Source: VGTK01 sp046327915
GTDB taxonomy: Bacteria; Desulfobacterota; Binatia; UBA12015
Direction: 5' to 3'
Assembly (NCBI GenBank): GCA_046327915.1
Contig: JAXLXO010000003.1
Location: 186,001-250,000, forward strand
Length of the DNA: 64,000 bases
Below are positions 63,090 through 64,000 of this stretch, piece by piece (positions within the stretch are counted from its first letter, which is position 1; each line of letters starts with the position of its first letter). Below the pieces are notes generated by a model. That model did no database searches, was not told where the DNA came from, and saw only the letters and a program-made list of their open reading frames with translations. The position numbers and the translations under genes were made by a program.

Positions 63090-64000
63090 ATGAGCAGGAC
63101 CACGGAGATCCTTCCGATCACCGAGGACGACGCGTTCCTGAAGCGCGCCCTCGAGCGCGCGAGCATCCCGACGCTCATGATGTCGCTCGTCCACCTCACC
63201 GGCGACACGAGCCTGCTCGACGGGCCGGTGCGTCCCGCGACCGCCGTCATGGGCGAGGTGGACGGTGGCTTGACGGAGGAGGACAAGGCGACGATCCGTG
63301 CGCGCGCGCTCGACGCGCTCCGCGCCTGGCGCGATCGCGGCGGCACGCTCCCTCCCCCGCCGTCGCCGGCCACGGTCCAGCGCATGATGAGCTTCATGGT
63401 CGGCCAGGACGTGCCCGACGAGTACGTGCCGATGATGATGGAGGAGCTGGCGCTCGACGGCGTCGACCAGCGCGACGTCGCGTGGGACGGCATCGCGCCG
63501 GAGGCGCGCGCACGCTTCCGCGTCGCGGTGATCGGTGCCGGCATGTCGGGCATCCTCACCGCGATCAAGCTCGAGCAGGCCGGCGTGCCGTACGTCGTGC
63601 TCGAGAAGAACGACGGCGTCGGCGGCACGTGGTTCGAGAACACCTACCCCGGCTGCCGCGTCGACGTCGCGAACCACTTCTACTGCTACTCGTTCGCGCC
63701 GAACCCCGACTGGACCGAGTTCTTCTCGCAGCGCGCCGAGATCACCGACTACTTCGAGCGCTGCACGCACGACTTCGGCATCCGCGACAAGATCCGGTTT
63801 CGCACCGAGGTCGTGTCCGCCACGTGGGACGACTCGCGTGCCCTGTGGTCGATCCGCGTGCGCACCGCGGACGGACGCGAGGAGACCCTCGACGCGAATG
63901 CGATCGTCAGCGCCGTCGGGCAGCTGAACCGTCCGAAGATCCCCGACCTCCGCGGACGCGAGTCGTTCCGCGGACCGCAGTTCCACTCGGCGCAGTGGCG
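63090..64000 (+). CDS. Baeyer-Villiger type flavin monooxygenase, 3' end outside window
   Basis: The frame opens with the ATG at 63090 and runs off the window; 303 residues are visible. Residues 1-140 are a helical N-terminal extension as in HapE-like (4-hydroxyacetophenone) enzymes. FAD fold VAVIGAGMSGILTAIKLEQAG, then GVGGTWFENTYPGCRVDV follow. The BVMO fingerprint FxGxxxHxxxW is read at the very end (FRGPQFHSAQW). It inserts oxygen next to a ketone using NADPH. The substrate is unknown. Confidence 0.88.
   Translation, partial: MSRTTEILPITEDDAFLKRALERASIPTLMMSLVHLTGDTSLLDGPVRPATAVMGEVDGGLTEEDKATIRARALDALRAWRDRGGTLPPPPSPATVQRMMSFMVGQDVPDEYVPMMMEELALDGVDQRDVAWDGIAPEARARFRVAVIGAGMSGILTAIKLEQAGVPYVVLEKNDGVGGTWFENTYPGCRVDVANHFYCYSFAPNPDWTEFFSQRAEITDYFERCTHDFGIRDKIRFRTEVVSATWDDSRALWSIRVRTADGREETLDANAIVSAVGQLNRPKIPDLRGRESFRGPQFHSAQW

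Overview
The window is a single stretch of high-GC DNA whose genes favour G/C at third codon positions. It looks like a chromosomal piece of a Gram-negative, diderm, probably free-living bacterium from a deltaproteobacterium-like lineage such as Binatota, Myxococcota or Desulfobacterota. The reasons are secreted proteins with thrombospondin type 3 and Myxococcus-type cysteine repeats, a meso-DAP type murE, lipoproteins, glutathione synthetase, a Baeyer-Villiger type monooxygenase, paired acyl-CoA dehydrogenases and an LLM-class oxidoreductase. The phylum is an inference; no rRNA is present.

Layout. Bases 1-8123 hold five same-strand genes for exported cysteine-rich proteins, most followed by a strong hairpin. 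Bases 8203-16522 hold a GT-C type membrane protein, a small lipoprotein, a UbiA-type prenyltransferase with a geranylgeranyl-reductase-like flavoprotein, a TMTC-like membrane/TPR protein, an acyltransferase and the first of two acyl-CoA dehydrogenases. Bases 16532-24001 hold the second acyl-CoA dehydrogenase, an LLM oxidoreductase, a tandem pair of ArsA/Get3-like ATPases, two small genes, acpS and a radical SAM protein. Bases 24107-41748 are a complete-looking division and cell wall (dcw) cluster on the minus strand: mraZ-rsmH-ftsL-ftsI-murE-mraY-murD-ftsW-murG-murC-murB-ddl-ftsQ-ftsA-ftsZ. It lacks murF, and an MraZ operator and promoter can be read upstream of mraZ.

Bases 42226-43366 carry rnpB directly behind a zinc-ribbon coiled-coil gene. 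A secreted zinc-phospholipase-like protein, a CAT-anticodon tRNA and a large 1096-residue multidomain secreted protein follow. Then come dnaG and rpsU (without rpoD), a glycerophosphodiesterase, and the chain prmA-rsmE-RDD protein-gshB with overlapping genes. After tRNA-Phe there is an excellent sigma-54 promoter match, a small exported protein and amtB, then a universal stress protein coupled to an ion transporter. An ABC protein with a degenerate ATPase site, an exported protein of unknown function and the start of a flavin monooxygenase close the window.

How it works together. The dcw block makes lipid II and assembles the divisome, and its 1- to 20-base overlaps imply translational coupling along most of its length. 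The exported proteins at both ends share domains (a repeated DCDGG/NSNG domain and a beta-rich C-terminal domain) and seem to form one family of surface proteins. The best candidates for undescribed biology are this surface-protein family, the murF gap, the sigma-54-driven exported-protein/amtB unit, the degenerate ABC protein, the RGG-like insert in DnaG and a dispersed intergenic repeat.
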